From Brevibacillus parabrevis (lineage in GTDB: Bacteria > Bacillota > Bacilli > Brevibacillales > Brevibacillaceae), in NCBI RefSeq assembly GCF_003710905.1, contig NZ_RHHV01000019.1, forward strand, positions 62,001-126,000: a DNA stretch of 64,000 nucleotides. Reading direction: 5' to 3'. The notes beneath the pieces are model-generated. The model did no database searches, was not told where the DNA came from, and saw nothing but the letters and a program-made list of their open reading frames with translations. Shown here piece by piece: positions 63,433 to 64,000 of the stretch; positions within the stretch are counted from its first letter, which is position 1, and every line of letters starts with the position of its first letter. Made by a program: the position numbers and the translations under genes.

Positions 63433-64000
63433 ATGCTCGTACTTCTTGAACATATTTTTCTCGGGATTGTTCAAGGCTTGACTGAATTTTTGCCGATCTC
63501 CAGCACAGGCCACCTCGTCTTGTTCCGAAAGCTGTTTGGCATGCAGGAGGTCGGGCTGCTTTTTGACACGATGCTCCATTTCGGCACGCTGATCGCTGTC
63601 GTCATCGTGTTTTGGCCGCAAATCCGCTATATCGTCTTGAACCCGTTGTCCAAGCTGACCAAGCTGCTCGTGGTCGGAACGATCCCGACTGCGGCGATTG
63701 GCCTGTTGTTCGAGGACTATTTTGAAGAAATTTCCCGCAGCGGAATCACCATCGGCTGGGAGTTTCTCGCGACAGGGGCGATTCTTTGGGCTGTAGAGTC
63801 CATGCGGCGCGGTCAGCGAAAGTTTGACGACATCAGCTATGCGGATGCCTTGATCATCGGCACTCTGCAAGGAGCGGCGATTCTTCCCGCCATCTCCCGT
63901 TCCGGACTGACGATAGCCGGAGCGCTCATGCGCGGGATTGATCGGGCTGACGCTGCCCGCTTTTCCTTTTTGATTTCCTTGCCAGCCATCCTCGGGGCAT
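63433..64000 (+). CDS. uppP: Undecaprenyl-diphosphatase, 3' end beyond the window
   Basis: ATG 63433 with AGGAG twelve bases upstream opens a frame still open at the window end (189 residues seen). LEHIFLGIVQGLTEFLPISSTGHLVLFRKLFG contains the first UppP/BacA signature with the catalytic Glu and the SSTGH loop, and GAAILPAISRSGLTIAGALMRGIDRADAARFSFLISLPAILGA the second (SRSG) motif. It recycles the lipid carrier of cell-wall synthesis and gives bacitracin resistance. Confidence 0.95.
   Translation, partial: MLVLLEHIFLGIVQGLTEFLPISSTGHLVLFRKLFGMQEVGLLFDTMLHFGTLIAVVIVFWPQIRYIVLNPLSKLTKLLVVGTIPTAAIGLLFEDYFEEISRSGITIGWEFLATGAILWAVESMRRGQRKFDDISYADALIIGTLQGAAILPAISRSGLTIAGALMRGIDRADAARFSFLISLPAILGA

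Noticed and set aside
1..64000. CRISPR arrays, tRNA and rRNA genes, insertion-sequence transposases
   Set aside because: Scanned for regular spaced repeats, CCA-ended cloverleaf candidates, rRNA motifs and DDE transposase motifs; none convincing.

Overview
The window reads as chromosomal DNA of a Gram-positive, endospore-forming-type Firmicute of the Bacillales, most like Brevibacillus or a close Paenibacillaceae relative. This is inferred from gene content (YlaF, YtpB-type terpene synthase, CvfB/YitL, YitT, futalosine-route menaquinone genes, EutH, many OmpR-type two-component systems), AGGAGG-like ribosome sites and TTG/GTG starts. No rRNA, tRNA or CRISPR array was seen.

1-9.6 kb is an AT-richer accessory region made of two adjacent mobile modules. 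The first, cut by the left window edge, has a tyrosine integrase, a small excisionase-like protein, a Rep_trans-type replication initiator with a structured non-coding region upstream, and a divergent S24-type repressor. The second is a compact unit of about 3.9 kb: a large serine recombinase, a 60-residue protein coupled to a Phage_X (gpII/X)-like replication protein, and two small membrane proteins. It is bounded by a 10-bp direct repeat (candidate attL/attR) and contains an 18-bp inverted repeat.

9.7-25 kb holds single genes and small operons: a MOSC protein, a MacB-like ABC exporter, a membrane-anchored Mrr-like nuclease, an AraC regulator whose frame runs unbroken into an iron-siderophore binding lipoprotein across a Fur box, a hydrolase/TetR pair, a scar formed by remnants of oppF and oppA, a radical SAM/SPASM protein, DinB, GNAT, Nudix, ankyrin, Rrf2 and DsbA-like genes.

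25.8-32.2 kb is an iron/oxidative-stress block: an Fbp-type ferric iron ABC transporter with a near-perfect Fur box, a two-component system whose promoter spacer holds a perfect 15-bp Fur core, and a divergent Cu/Zn superoxide dismutase. It is followed by mqnD-mqnB, a nitroreductase and a cold-shock gene.

35.3-36.9 kb has a lone eutH behind a good sigma-A promoter and a leader with two ANTAR-type hairpins, the second overlapping an intrinsic terminator; this is a candidate antitermination switch. From 37 to 53 kb come a methyltransferase, YitT, two more two-component systems, an ABC-2 exporter with a small membrane partner, HAD, thioesterase, DinB/GNAT, a DMT exporter with a short upstream peptide gene, an S66 peptidase, BrnQ and AlkA.

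54-58 kb is a proline-utilisation unit: proline dehydrogenase with a -24/-12 sigma-54 promoter, three helically phased TGTACA boxes, a divergent PAS/AAA+ activator with GAFTGA, and an unusual OmpR-type winged-helix protein with a helical C-terminus and no receiver. The right end has an MFS transporter, an AEC-transporter pseudogene, a PilZ protein, ylaF, a YtpB-like terpene synthase, cvfB and the 5' part of uppP.
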